A model generated the notes under the pieces. That model was not told the origin of the DNA. It saw only the letters and a list, made by a program, of their open reading frames with translations, and ran no database searches. 64,000 nucleotides of DNA from Bdellovibrionales bacterium RIFOXYC1_FULL_37_79 (lineage in GTDB: Bacteria > Bdellovibrionota > Bacteriovoracia > Bacteriovoracales > Bacteriovoracaceae), in contig MEQB01000036.1 of assembly GCA_001770015.1 (NCBI GenBank), positions 124,001 to 188,000 on the forward strand. Direction: 5' to 3'. Position numbers and translations under genes: made by a program. Shown one piece after another: positions 44,486 through 54,056 of this stretch (position 1 is its first letter; every line of letters begins with the position of its first letter).

Positions 44486-45942
44486 TTGATCTGACCATTA
44501 ACAAATCAAAACGTGACCAAAATGCCAAACGATTAAAATCTTTAGGAGTAACCCTTCCTACTTTTAAGGAAATGAAAAATCCAGAAACCATTGATCAAAA
44601 AATTAAAGATGAATTGAAAAATATTGGTCTGTGGGACATTCATCCCAAAAATCTATACCGGATTACTTGGAAAAATGAACAAAAAGAAAAAGGCGGCGGA
44701 TACGGCAAGACTAATTACCTGGTTCTTCCTCCAGAATTAACAGGTATTAAGGCAAACATCATAGCATTGGTGGGCAGATGGTTCCCTACCGGAGCACATA
44801 AAGTTGGGGCCACTTATGGCTGTTTGGCCCCTCGCCTGATCACTGGACAATTTGATCCAGAAAACGAAAAAGCAGTGTGGCCTTCCACTGGTAATTATTG
44901 CAGAGGAGGAGCCTATGTATCCGCTTTACTTGGTTGCCAGTCCATTGCCATTTTACCCCAAGAAATGAGCAAGGAGCGATTTGAATGGTTATCCAAAATT
45001 GCCGGTGAAGTTATTGCGACTCCTGGCTGCGAAAGCAATGTAAAAGAAATTTTTGATAAATGCTGGGAGCTTAGAAAAACTAGAAAAAATATTCAAATTT
45101 TCAACCAGTTTGAAGAATTTGGTAACCCGCTTTGGCACTATCACGTAACTGGATCGGCCATGGAAGATGCTCTCAAAGCAGAAATGAAACCAGGCAATAC
45201 TTTAAGGGGAGCAGTATCAAGTTCTGGATCCGCAGGAACTATGGCCTACGGTTATTATTTAAAGACTAAATATCCACAAATGAAGCTGGCGGCAGCCGAA
45301 GCACTCCAATGCCCCACCCTGCTCAACAACGGTTTTGGCGGACACCGTATTGAGGGTATTGGAGACAAGCACATTCCCTGGATTCATGATATGAAAAATA
45401 CTGATATGGTGATTGCGGTTGACGATGAAGCCACCATCCGCGCCCTTCGTTTATTTAACGAAGAAAAAGGCAGAAGACAATTACTTGAAAATGGTGTACC
45501 TAAAAAACTCGTTGAAACCTTGAATTCTCTTGGCATATCCTCTATCGGAAACCTGCTCGCCACCATAAAAATGGCAAAATATTACGAAATGAATGAAAAT
45601 GATTATCTGGTGACCATTTTTACCGACTCGCTTGATTTGTATGGATCAAGATTAAAAGAGTTGACTGATGAAAGAGGTACCTACCAGGAGAAAAATGCTC
45701 ACATGGATGTAGAGATGATCCGCCAGCAGGGCATTGATAACATGCTTGAGCTTAGCCATTATGATAAAAAAAGGGTTCATAATTTGAAATACTTCACTTG
45801 GATCGAACAACAGCAGCGACAGTTAAGTGAACTCAATGATCAATGGTTTAATCATGATAATTACTGGGGTAGCGTATTTAACAAAGTGGATAAAATTGAT
45901 GAAATGATTCTAGAATTCAATGACATCATCAGGCGTTTTTAA
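44482..45942 (+). CDS. Large PLP fold-type II lyase of the purine-cluster type
   Basis: 486 residues, longer than YgeX (about 400) but in the same fold class. Schiff-base Lys in WFPTGAHKVGATYG (about 112), STGNYCRGGAYVSALLG for phosphate, and a Gly-rich AVSSSGSAGTMAYG region. It is not closely similar to canonical diaminopropionate ammonia-lyase by eye. A TrpB/cysteine synthase-like lyase known from clostridial-type yge clusters is the nearest match I can recall. Translationally coupled to the threonine synthase-like gene. In E. coli the cluster carries ygeX; here this enzyme may substitute. Substrate uncertain. Confidence 0.82.
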   Translation: MIDLTINKSKRDQNAKRLKSLGVTLPTFKEMKNPETIDQKIKDELKNIGLWDIHPKNLYRITWKNEQKEKGGGYGKTNYLVLPPELTGIKANIIALVGRWFPTGAHKVGATYGCLAPRLITGQFDPENEKAVWPSTGNYCRGGAYVSALLGCQSIAILPQEMSKERFEWLSKIAGEVIATPGCESNVKEIFDKCWELRKTRKNIQIFNQFEEFGNPLWHYHVTGSAMEDALKAEMKPGNTLRGAVSSSGSAGTMAYGYYLKTKYPQMKLAAAEALQCPTLLNNGFGGHRIEGIGDKHIPWIHDMKNTDMVIAVDDEATIRALRLFNEEKGRRQLLENGVPKKLVETLNSLGISSIGNLLATIKMAKYYEMNENDYLVTIFTDSLDLYGSRLKELTDERGTYQEKNAHMDVEMIRQQGIDNMLELSHYDKKRVHNLKYFTWIEQQQRQLSELNDQWFNHDNYWGSVFNKVDKIDEMILEFNDIIRRF

Positions 45943-45945
45943 CCA

Positions 45946-46920
45946 ATGAAAAAAACTGTTCTCATCATCCTACTTATTATTCCGGCCCTTTCCGTTGGTA
46001 TTTTCTGGTATCAAAAAAAGAGCCACTCAGATCTTTATGAACTGATCAAAAATTGCAAAGAAGCTCACATGAGCTGTCTTACCGAAAAAGAAAGTATCAT
46101 CGAGCCGGCCCAAGAATTGATCAATGATGATTTGAATGAATATCTTAATTTAAAAACCTTAAAGGAAAAGTACCTTAAAGCAGATGAACTGATGGCCAAA
46201 GCTTTTCAAACTTTTTTAATTATTCAAGGGATCAGACTGTCCAATTCACAGCAGGAATGGGCATACAAAAATGATCAACAAAGAAGCGAAGAATTAATCA
46301 AGGCATGGGAGGACGAAGTGATTGCTAAAGGCGAAAAAATTCCGTCACCTTTAACCATGACCAGTACTGATTCTCTTTCAGTTGCCATTGATCCTCCTTC
46401 CAGCAGTGCCAGCGAAAACAAAATAGCAAGTCAGGCCCTGCCTCGCCTGCCCAGACCATTACGCTCTTTTTGGAAGAAATACTTTAGAATAAATAAGTCG
46501 AACTCGACTCTGGTAAATCAAAACAAATTGCTTTTACTTGAAGGCAATTTTACAGGTACTTTTATAGACACATCGGACAACAAAGGGGCTTTTTTCTTTC
46601 AGTTAAGCTTCCCTCAAAAAAGTCAGGAAAAGAATAATCCTGAAAACCAAGTGATGGTCCACATGGAGGGCATGGAATCTGCTCCTTCCACCAATCAATT
46701 GCTTTATCTTGAAGAAAATTTTAAAATCTATCAAGTCACTCAGGGTCCTATGAGTGATTTCTATGTTTTAAAAAGCCACACCAAAAATATCGAAGTTCAT
46801 TTAAATATCATGCTGGATAAAAATCAAGTCATGGGAAAGATCTATATCCCCAACCGTGTCGCAACTGAAAAAAAGAAAACTCGTAAATTGGGAGATTTTT
46901 TTATTGGTTTAAAAAAATAA
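45946..46920 (+). CDS. Membrane-anchored hypothetical protein
   Basis: 324 residues, starting 3 bp after the PLP lyase stop. One N-terminal span (TVLIILLIIPALSVGIFWY) then a helical Cys-containing section (NCKEAHMSCLTEKES), a proline/serine linker (about residues 120-180), and a beta-rich C-terminal domain (LLLLEGNFTGTFID through GKIYIPN). No family recognised. Tight spacing implies co-transcription with the PLP genes, yet its periplasmic domain suggests an envelope function. Confidence 0.7.
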   Translation: MKKTVLIILLIIPALSVGIFWYQKKSHSDLYELIKNCKEAHMSCLTEKESIIEPAQELINDDLNEYLNLKTLKEKYLKADELMAKAFQTFLIIQGIRLSNSQQEWAYKNDQQRSEELIKAWEDEVIAKGEKIPSPLTMTSTDSLSVAIDPPSSSASENKIASQALPRLPRPLRSFWKKYFRINKSNSTLVNQNKLLLLEGNFTGTFIDTSDNKGAFFFQLSFPQKSQEKNNPENQVMVHMEGMESAPSTNQLLYLEENFKIYQVTQGPMSDFYVLKSHTKNIEVHLNIMLDKNQVMGKIYIPNRVATEKKKTRKLGDFFIGLKK

Positions 46921-46926
46921 TTTTTT

Positions 46927-47232
46927 TTATTTCACCATGAATACAGAAACGAAAGTAAATATAACCAGGGATTCGATAAGTGCAAGACCTAAAATCATAG
47001 GCGTAAACAGTTTATCACTGGTACTTGGATTTCTGGCAATCCCTTCAAGCGCAGTAGTTATAACTTTAGATTGAGCAAGTGTTGCAACCGCCGCAACCAT
47101 CCCCATAGCAATAAAATATGCAATAAAGTCATCTATCCCACGACCTTTAGGTAACACTACCTCTTCTGCAAAAGCAGAACCACTTATAAGACAAACTAAA
47201 AAAATCAAAAGACCCAATAATTTCAAGTTCAT
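46927..47232 (-). CDS. atpE: ATP synthase F0 subunit c
   Basis: 101 residues: a cleavable-looking N-terminal hydrophobic segment (LLGLLIFLVCLISGSAFA), then the hairpin of two helices with loop ALEGIARNPSTSDK. The ion-binding Glu is in MILGLALIESLVIFTF. A Gln in helix 1 (TLAQSK) aligns with Gln 32 of sodium-dependent c subunits, and Ser follows the Glu, though the Tyr at the +5 position is Phe. GAGGA precedes ATG. The rest of the atp operon is not in the window; the gene is isolated between a PLP unit and a cation transporter. Confidence 0.93.
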   Translation of the reverse strand: MNLKLLGLLIFLVCLISGSAFAEEVVLPKGRGIDDFIAYFIAMGMVAAVATLAQSKVITTALEGIARNPSTSDKLFTPMILGLALIESLVIFTFVSVFMVK

Positions 47233-47347
47233 TAATTTTTCCTCAACTATTTAAATTGTTATCCGTTTAAAAGTACGACTGTCAAACAACAATGTCAACA
47301 GTCACACTTAATACTTTTTTAGTTTTATAACCCGTTGTAAAATGAAT

Positions 47348-48244
47348 TTATTCTGAAGGTTCCAAATGAATTACGGCATCCAGAATATCCGGTCCCTTTT
47401 TTAACAATTTACTTTTTACATTTTCAGATATCACATGCCCTTCCCGGACTGAAATTTCTGGTTTGACCAAGACATGCAGATCCACAAATATATTTTGCCC
47501 GATTTTTCTGGTTCTAATTTTATGCACCTCCACGACCCCCTCAACTGCCAAAGCAATTTGCTTTATAAGCAAGTGGACATTTTCAGAAGCCCCTTGATCA
47601 GTCAGTTCCAAAAGTGCCGGAACCGTGATGTCCCAGGAAACCTTTAAAATAAACACCGAAACTATTAAAGCCCCTATATGATCGACCAATACCCATGAAG
47701 GATTGATAGTGGATACCACCACTGCAATAAGGGCAGGCACAGAACTTAAAGCATCCGAGCGGTGATGCCAGGCATTGGCAATAAGTGATTTTGAGCGAAC
47801 TTTTTTACCAACCGCCACTGTCCAATGATAAAGAGCTTCCTTGATAACAATGGAAATCAGTGGCCCCACTACGGCGATCCAAGCCGTTTTACCAAAATGA
47901 AATTCTTTAATGGTTACCACTGAACTATAACCAATTCCCAAGGCCACCACCGCCAGAATTATTCCAATTAAAGCTGTAATCAAGGCCTCAATACGATAAT
48001 GTCCGTAGTGATGATCTTCATCAGGCGGAGCGCTCCAAAACCGCACTCCCACAAGGACGGCAAAATCAGTTGATAAATCTGAAAGGCTATGAACGGCATC
48101 GGCAATGACCGCCTGGCTACCGCCTATGTAGCCAACAATAAATTTAATTGCAGAAAGAAACACATTGATAACCACACCAATCCAGGTCACTTTATTAATT
48201 TCTTTGACATTTGAAGCTGTTAAAAAATGTTGATCCAAATTCAC
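47348..48244 (-). CDS. Cation diffusion facilitator (Zn/Fe/Mn efflux)
   Basis: 298 residues; GTG start. Six membrane spans with the metal motifs ADAVHSLSDLSTD (about residues 48-60) and ANAWHHRSDALSS (about 156-168), the HxxxD and DxxxD-type sites of the CDF family. The C-terminal cytoplasmic domain (VEGVVEVHKIRTRKIGQNIFVDLHV) is typical. It follows ygfK by 18 bp on the same strand and may be read with it. Substrate metal unknown; His-rich loop (DEDHHYGHYR) favours zinc or similar. Confidence 0.9.
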   Translation of the reverse strand: MNLDQHFLTASNVKEINKVTWIGVVINVFLSAIKFIVGYIGGSQAVIADAVHSLSDLSTDFAVLVGVRFWSAPPDEDHHYGHYRIEALITALIGIILAVVALGIGYSSVVTIKEFHFGKTAWIAVVGPLISIVIKEALYHWTVAVGKKVRSKSLIANAWHHRSDALSSVPALIAVVVSTINPSWVLVDHIGALIVSVFILKVSWDITVPALLELTDQGASENVHLLIKQIALAVEGVVEVHKIRTRKIGQNIFVDLHVLVKPEISVREGHVISENVKSKLLKKGPDILDAVIHLEPSE

Positions 48245-48262
48245 TTTAATTTTCCCCCTGAC

Positions 48263-51200
48263 TTAGAAAATTTTACAATTGACGATTAATTCCTTCATGA
48301 TGGCGAGTTCAAGCATATTAACGTGACCATTGCGTTTGATCAAATCCACTGCCTTCACTTTTAAATTTTCTTTAAGTAGCTGCATCATAATCGTATTGTT
48401 TTCTACAAAAAAACGATCTCCCTGATGAGGATAAACTATTTTGTAATTTTCACTGGCAGTCTTAACAAATAAGGTACGGGCACTTTTTTCTTCTTCAAAA
48501 TAAAAGGCATTCGCTCCCGCTTCTTTGAAGGATTTTCTACTTAAATAAATTTTTGGTTTATCCTGATAAGGTCTTCCACTAGTCGGGCAGAAGATGTTGC
48601 AATTGCCACACTCATTACAAAAATCACCAATATTGAACACTTGATTTTCCTGGGTTACCCCAAAAATATAATCCACCCCGAACGAATGCTTCATCTGATC
48701 AATGATAATATCCTTTAAGTGATAATCTTTTTTAGGTAGCTGATAACTGACATTGGCCCGGTTGGGACAAACCGTCACACACACTTCACATAATTGATCA
48801 CAATCCAAACATCTTTGGGCTTCCGCTTGAGCCTCTTGCCTGGATAATGTTTCCACCACCACTTCAAAATTATTCCGGTTTAAAGGGTGCAACTTTCGAG
48901 GTTCTCTGCCATAGATCTTGCAAGCACGTTTTTTTCTTATTTCTCTTATATCCACCAAAGATAAATTGCGATTTTCCAAGAATTCACAATTTTCCCGGTA
49001 ACAAATTTCTTCAACAATTTTTCTACCATCCGCTATCGCCTGAATTATAGATAAAGGCCCGTGAGCACTATCGCCGCCGACAAACACGTTCCTGATCGAG
49101 GTTTCCATATTTTCCTTAAAATATTTTATGGTTCCATCCACCTCTTTTTCCAAGGAATTGAAATGTTCACCCCTTAATTTTTCCTGCCCTATCGCCGAAA
49201 TGATCAAATCCATCTCCATGGTAAATTCGCTTCCTGGCACTTCTTTTATCTGATTTCTTCCCTGGTCATCCATGCCTACAATTTCGGTTTTAACACAAGT
49301 TAGCCCCTCGATATGTTTTGTAGCAGGATTGATAAGAATTTGTTTCGGATTGGTTAATTCCAATATGGCAATTTTTTCATCCAGCAATGCTTGGATTTCC
49401 TCCCTATCGGCGGGCATATCCTGCCAGGTTCTTCTATAGATCAAAAACAAAGAGTCCCCTTGATCCATGAGCCGCTTGGCAGTTCGGACCGCATCAATCG
49501 CCGAATTACCCCCACCTATCACGGCCACTTTTTTGGGAAGTTTATGTATTTTTCCTTTTTTTACCTTCTCTAAAAAATCCAAAAAATTGATCACTCCACC
49601 GGCATCCTCGTTTAAAACCCCTAGGCTTTTTAGTCTGGGGGAGCCTATGGAAAGAATAACGTAATTAAAATCTGAGATAATTTCATTAAAAGCACTGTCA
49701 CTATCAATGGATATGCCGGTGTGAACCATCACGCCCAGTTCTTTAATTTTTTCTATATCCCAATTGACCCGCTCTTTAATCGTTCTAAAATCAGGAAGAA
49801 TATTGGTAACCATTCCACCAGCGATCTCTCTTGATTCAAAAATCTCCACTCTAAAACCCATTTTACATAGGTAATATGCTGCCGAAAGACCGCAGGGACC
49901 TCCTCCAATAATCGCCACTTTCGATAACTTTTTCTGGGAACTGGCATCAGGTTTGATGACCGCCGTGCTTGCCAAAAATCTTTTTATCTCCCTTATATGA
50001 AGAGGATTATCGTAATTGATACGGGTACATCGATCTTCACATTTATGATCACATGCCAAACCTGTGATATTAGGCAGTGGGTTGGTTTTTAAAATTTCCC
50101 ACAAACCCTTATCAAATTCCCCACTGACGGTTTTTCGCATATACTCTGGTACATTTTGATTGGCCTTACAGGTTTCACTGCAGGGTGCTTTTATGCAATC
50201 AAGCATCGTTAAAGATCTACTCCCTTTGATATTTTTATAAGGAAAACTGGATTTAAAATACCTTTTGTTCCCCACCAACTGATCTTTATATTTGGAGAGA
50301 TTAATAAGGGCAGCTTTTTTCAAATCATTTTCACCAGCAACTTTTAAAACCAGCTCGTTTAAATTGCTTGCCCCCACTAGCGTCATTTGGCGATTGATAT
50401 TTTCAATATACTGGTAAGTTTTCCCATATCCTCCCGGTTTTAAAAGATCTGTACATATGGTGACCGGCTTTATATTAAGACTTAAGACATCTGCAACATT
50501 TAGTGCATCAACACCGGCACAAAAAGATAAATCCAAGTCCCCCTTGAATTCATCTTGTAATTTTAAGGCCAGGTTGATCGCCAACACATGCAATGCCCTT
50601 CCTGACATATACATATGGGTAGCATTATGTGGGTCAAAAAATTCTTTGTTATTTTCACATTCCAAGGTATTCGTGAGTTTAATAGAAAAATCCACTCCTT
50701 TTAAAGCGGCAGCCTGTTTTAGATTTTTAATTATGGTCTTTGCCTCATGAAATTTCAGGTCATGTTCAAAAGCAAGATCAGGAACCACGATCTTATGATA
50801 ACCCAAATCACGGTTTAATATTTGACAAACTTCTTCTTTACCATTCAAAGTTGGGTTTAACTTAATGGTGGTATAAAGCCCTAACTCGCAAATCAAATAT
50901 CGCCCAATCATCTCAATCTCATCGCTGGGACAGCCATGCATGGTTGATAGGGTTACATTGTTAGAGATCAAGTCAGGAATATGGATATCCTTTAATCTGG
51001 GATAAAGGGGAAGCAGACGTTTTAGATAAATCTCTTTTTCCGCTTTAGCATCCTTCATCTTTTTTAAAAAATTTTGCACGTTGGGACTTTTTATTCCCTT
51101 CAAATCATATCCAACACTCATATTAAAAATGGTTCCCAGACAGCGGCCTGGAGGGTGCTGAAAATAATCCTGCAAAATATGAATCAAAATAAATGCTTTC

Positions 51201-51577
51201 AAATACTCATGGTAGGATTGCTCAAGCTTTAATTCTTGCGACCACTCACAATTAAACCCCTCATCTTCCATATCAATACAAGGTTTCGAAATTTCCAGTT
51301 CATCCAAAGTTTGAACCGTCTTAAGCTCCATATAACGGCTTCCCGTAAGCCAGGCTGCAACAATGTTTTGCGCCATCTGGGTTTGTGGACCGGCAGCCAC
51401 GCCAAGAGGAGTATCTATGGTTTCGCCGTATCTCTCCATACTAATCGCTTTATTATTTTGAGTTGGTGAAAAAAAAAGACATTTATCAATGCCCAGGATA
51501 CTTTCTTTTTTATTCCATTCAAAAAAAATCAGCTTGAATAGTTTTTCAATCTCAAGTGGATACAATTTATCTGACAT
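48263..51577 (-). CDS. ygfK: YgfK-type multidomain Fe-S flavoprotein
   Basis: 1104 residues (E. coli YgfK is a little over 1000). N-terminal TIM-barrel of the dihydropyrimidine/dihydroorotate dehydrogenase type (residues 1-450), a Cys-rich linker (CIKAPCSETCKANQ, CDHKCEDRCTR), a GltD-like NAD(P)H/FAD module (VAIIGGGPCGLSAAYYL; VAVIGGGNSAIDAVRTAK), then a ferredoxin-type end (CLDCDQLCEVCVTVCPN; CNECGNCNIFCPTSGRP). Annotated elsewhere as putative selenate reductase, it belongs to the yge/ygf purine set and likely reduces a purine-derived ring or passes electrons to XdhD. AAGGGG precedes ATG. Same strand as CDF and atpE. Confidence 0.92.
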   Translation of the reverse strand: MSDKLYPLEIEKLFKLIFFEWNKKESILGIDKCLFFSPTQNNKAISMERYGETIDTPLGVAAGPQTQMAQNIVAAWLTGSRYMELKTVQTLDELEISKPCIDMEDEGFNCEWSQELKLEQSYHEYLKAFILIHILQDYFQHPPGRCLGTIFNMSVGYDLKGIKSPNVQNFLKKMKDAKAEKEIYLKRLLPLYPRLKDIHIPDLISNNVTLSTMHGCPSDEIEMIGRYLICELGLYTTIKLNPTLNGKEEVCQILNRDLGYHKIVVPDLAFEHDLKFHEAKTIIKNLKQAAALKGVDFSIKLTNTLECENNKEFFDPHNATHMYMSGRALHVLAINLALKLQDEFKGDLDLSFCAGVDALNVADVLSLNIKPVTICTDLLKPGGYGKTYQYIENINRQMTLVGASNLNELVLKVAGENDLKKAALINLSKYKDQLVGNKRYFKSSFPYKNIKGSRSLTMLDCIKAPCSETCKANQNVPEYMRKTVSGEFDKGLWEILKTNPLPNITGLACDHKCEDRCTRINYDNPLHIREIKRFLASTAVIKPDASSQKKLSKVAIIGGGPCGLSAAYYLCKMGFRVEIFESREIAGGMVTNILPDFRTIKERVNWDIEKIKELGVMVHTGISIDSDSAFNEIISDFNYVILSIGSPRLKSLGVLNEDAGGVINFLDFLEKVKKGKIHKLPKKVAVIGGGNSAIDAVRTAKRLMDQGDSLFLIYRRTWQDMPADREEIQALLDEKIAILELTNPKQILINPATKHIEGLTCVKTEIVGMDDQGRNQIKEVPGSEFTMEMDLIISAIGQEKLRGEHFNSLEKEVDGTIKYFKENMETSIRNVFVGGDSAHGPLSIIQAIADGRKIVEEICYRENCEFLENRNLSLVDIREIRKKRACKIYGREPRKLHPLNRNNFEVVVETLSRQEAQAEAQRCLDCDQLCEVCVTVCPNRANVSYQLPKKDYHLKDIIIDQMKHSFGVDYIFGVTQENQVFNIGDFCNECGNCNIFCPTSGRPYQDKPKIYLSRKSFKEAGANAFYFEEEKSARTLFVKTASENYKIVYPHQGDRFFVENNTIMMQLLKENLKVKAVDLIKRNGHVNMLELAIMKELIVNCKIF

Positions 51578-51817
51578 AGAACCCCTTTAATGAACAGGAC
51601 TGCAGTTTTGCGTTGTATTAACAACGGCACTTAGTATTTTAACGACCAAATGCCTTTTTTAAAAGCTCTTATTTCGCTTACTATTGTAGGTTGAAATAAC
51701 GTTTTATAAACAGGAGAGTTAAGAAATTTAATTTTCGGATAGTTGCCTTAGTTTTCTTAACAATGAGGCAGTTATTTGCTAGTTTACCACGAAATAAGGA
51801 CAAATCAGGTGGAATAC
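51578..51817. promoter_or_regulatory. Divergent ygfK / HTH-kinase control region with inverted repeat
   Basis: About 240 bp between divergent genes. A 9-bp perfect inverted repeat, GTTAAGAAA (51718-51726) and TTTCTTAAC (51753-51761), with 26 bp between the arms, is a candidate binding site for the adjacent HTH protein. AT-rich boxes flank it. No copy of the same arms was seen upstream of ygeW or of the PLP genes. Confidence 0.4.
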
Positions 51818-54055
51818 ATGAAAAAAAACAGAGAATTTGCACGCGTCTTGAGGCGACTCAGAACCGACAAAGGCATTTCCCAGGAAAATTTATCCCTCGA
51901 GGCCAATTTGGCCAGGACTTATATAAGTCTTTTAGAACGAGAATTAAGATCCCCGAGTCTAAAGACGATCAATAAAATTTGCGAAGTACTGGAGATTCTT
52001 CCCAGTAATTTTATGGAACTGGTGGAACAAGAAAAAAATAAGGATATGAATGAAGAATTAAGTAAAAATAAACATGAGGACACCAAACCTCAACCTATTT
52101 ATTCTCATTTGATCGACATCATTGGCAACACCCTCAATATCATTGTTATCAATGAAAAACTAAAAATAAGTTATGCTAACCAAAATATCTGCGATCTTCT
52201 GGGCTACGATAAAAGTGAGTTATTAAACTCCAATATTGAGGAAATATCAGACCCCGGTTCGGTTTTAAAAATCAAAAATACCCTCCAAGGACTTTTTTCA
52301 AAAAACACTTACACTTATAGCGACATCATCTGCAAAAATAAAAACGCCGACGACATTCATTTTAACATGGCAGTTATTCCCCACAGCCAGGATGCCAAAA
52401 CCGCCCTGTTGGTTTTGATAGATGCCACCGAATACAAAAAAACCCAGGATGAACTCTTAAAAAGTCAAAGTTACCTAGGAATGGCACTAAGCGCAACCAA
52501 ACAAATCGTCTGGCATATTGATTTAAAAAACAATGTCATCAATATCCTTTCGAAAAATAATGAACAGATTGGTTACTTTCCCAAAGAAGAAATATTACCC
52601 TTTAGCGAGGTCACCCGAAACCAGATCCACCCCCACGATTACCAAAAGATCTTGATCTTGATTGAATCCACCCCCAAGCATGACGAACCTTATTTTGAAT
52701 TTGAATACAGAAGCAAAAGGGTCTCGGAACAATACCGGTGGAATCTGGCCCGCTGTAAAATTTTAAAATGGAATAATGATTGCCGTCCCCAGATTGTGAT
52801 CGGTACCTCCTTTGATATTGACGAGAAAAAAAGGGCCCAGATAGCCCTGGCACTCAATGAATCAAGACTTGAAAGTCTGGTGAAACTCAATCAAATGATC
52901 GATGCTCCTATTAATGAAATTATTGAGTTTGCTGTAAATGAGATGGTGGATCTTACGGAAAGTCAAACCGGCATCATCATCATTAAAGAAAAAAATGGTC
53001 ACGACAAGGTCTTTACCAACTCCGCTGATCTCCAAAATCGCAGCTTAAAAGAAATCTTGGATAAAACCCTTCCTGCCAAATATCATGATAATATTTTTAC
53101 TGCTCACGAAGTTTTAATTCTTAACCAAATTGACAAGGCTCCTCATGAAGCAAATATAATTCATACCAACAAAATCATCTGTTCACCGATCAAGGAGCAT
53201 CATGAAACTGTCGTCGTCAGTATCGTTAATAATAAGTCCGAAGATTATAATTCTTCTGATGCCAGACAACTCACCTTGCTCATGCAGGGGCTATGGCGAA
53301 TCATTGAACACAAAAAACTGCATGAACAAAAACAAAAAATAGAAAAAAATCTTTCTATGTCCTCCCGACTGGCCTCCATGAACGTACTTTGCAGGTGCAT
53401 CGCTCATGAAATTAACAACCCCCTTTCCATGATTCAAGGGCATAGTGATGACTTAAAAGATTCTCTGATCAATCACAGGGAAATCGATTCACACAATATT
53501 TATGAATCCACCGCTCAAATTGACAAAATGGTCGAAAGAATTTCAGCCGTGGTAAAAGGAATGAGAACCTTCATTCAAGATAGCACCATGGGTTTTGTCA
53601 GAAATATTAAAATACATGAACTCCTGGAAAATACCCTCAGTTTTGTCAAAACCAAACTGATCAATGTTGATATTGAATTAAGGGTGACAAACAATATCCC
53701 CCCCGAACAAATCATTGATTGCCACCCGTCCCAGATTGCCGAGGTCATTTTAAACCTTATTTACAACTCCATAGATGCAATCTATAAACTCCCAACAAGA
53801 TGGATTTCCATAGAACTCTCACAAAATAACCAGTCCATTCATATTTCCATCACTGATTCGGGCAGCAATATCAAACCAGATATTGCCAAGTATATCTTTG
53901 AACCTTTTTTTACCACTAAAGAAGACTATCGCGGCCAAGGGTTAGGCCTTTATATTTCCAAAACGTTCATCGAAGAACATGGCGGTACCATCGTATTGGA
54001 TACCACCGCTGCCCATACATGTTTTCGCATCAGTATTCCTGTAAAACAAAACTGA
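51818..54055 (+). CDS. HTH-PAS-PAS-GAF histidine kinase (single-chain DNA-binding sensor)
   Basis: 745 residues from ATG 51818 (AGGTGG upstream). The longer frame adds 14 residues. Order: XRE-type helix-turn-helix (about 7-60; RRLRTDKGISQENLSLEANLARTYIS is the Cro/CI pattern), PAS (about 95-205), PAS with PAC (about 215-345), GAF-like (about 355-500), HisKA with phospho-His in CIAHEINNPLSMIQG, and HATPase (NLIYNSIDAI, FEPFFTTKED, GQGLGLYISKTF). A kinase with its own DNA-binding domain is unusual; no response regulator lies beside it. Divergent from ygfK, so likely regulator of the purine genes. Confidence 0.87.
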   Translation: MKKNREFARVLRRLRTDKGISQENLSLEANLARTYISLLERELRSPSLKTINKICEVLEILPSNFMELVEQEKNKDMNEELSKNKHEDTKPQPIYSHLIDIIGNTLNIIVINEKLKISYANQNICDLLGYDKSELLNSNIEEISDPGSVLKIKNTLQGLFSKNTYTYSDIICKNKNADDIHFNMAVIPHSQDAKTALLVLIDATEYKKTQDELLKSQSYLGMALSATKQIVWHIDLKNNVINILSKNNEQIGYFPKEEILPFSEVTRNQIHPHDYQKILILIESTPKHDEPYFEFEYRSKRVSEQYRWNLARCKILKWNNDCRPQIVIGTSFDIDEKKRAQIALALNESRLESLVKLNQMIDAPINEIIEFAVNEMVDLTESQTGIIIIKEKNGHDKVFTNSADLQNRSLKEILDKTLPAKYHDNIFTAHEVLILNQIDKAPHEANIIHTNKIICSPIKEHHETVVVSIVNNKSEDYNSSDARQLTLLMQGLWRIIEHKKLHEQKQKIEKNLSMSSRLASMNVLCRCIAHEINNPLSMIQGHSDDLKDSLINHREIDSHNIYESTAQIDKMVERISAVVKGMRTFIQDSTMGFVRNIKIHELLENTLSFVKTKLINVDIELRVTNNIPPEQIIDCHPSQIAEVILNLIYNSIDAIYKLPTRWISIELSQNNQSIHISITDSGSNIKPDIAKYIFEPFFTTKEDYRGQGLGLYISKTFIEEHGGTIVLDTTAAHTCFRISIPVKQN

Positions 54056-54056
54056 T

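Noticed and set aside
48263-51577. Selenate reductase
   Set aside because: The name is often given to YgfK, but the neighbours are purine genes and no selenium-handling gene is present; electron transfer in purine catabolism is more likely.
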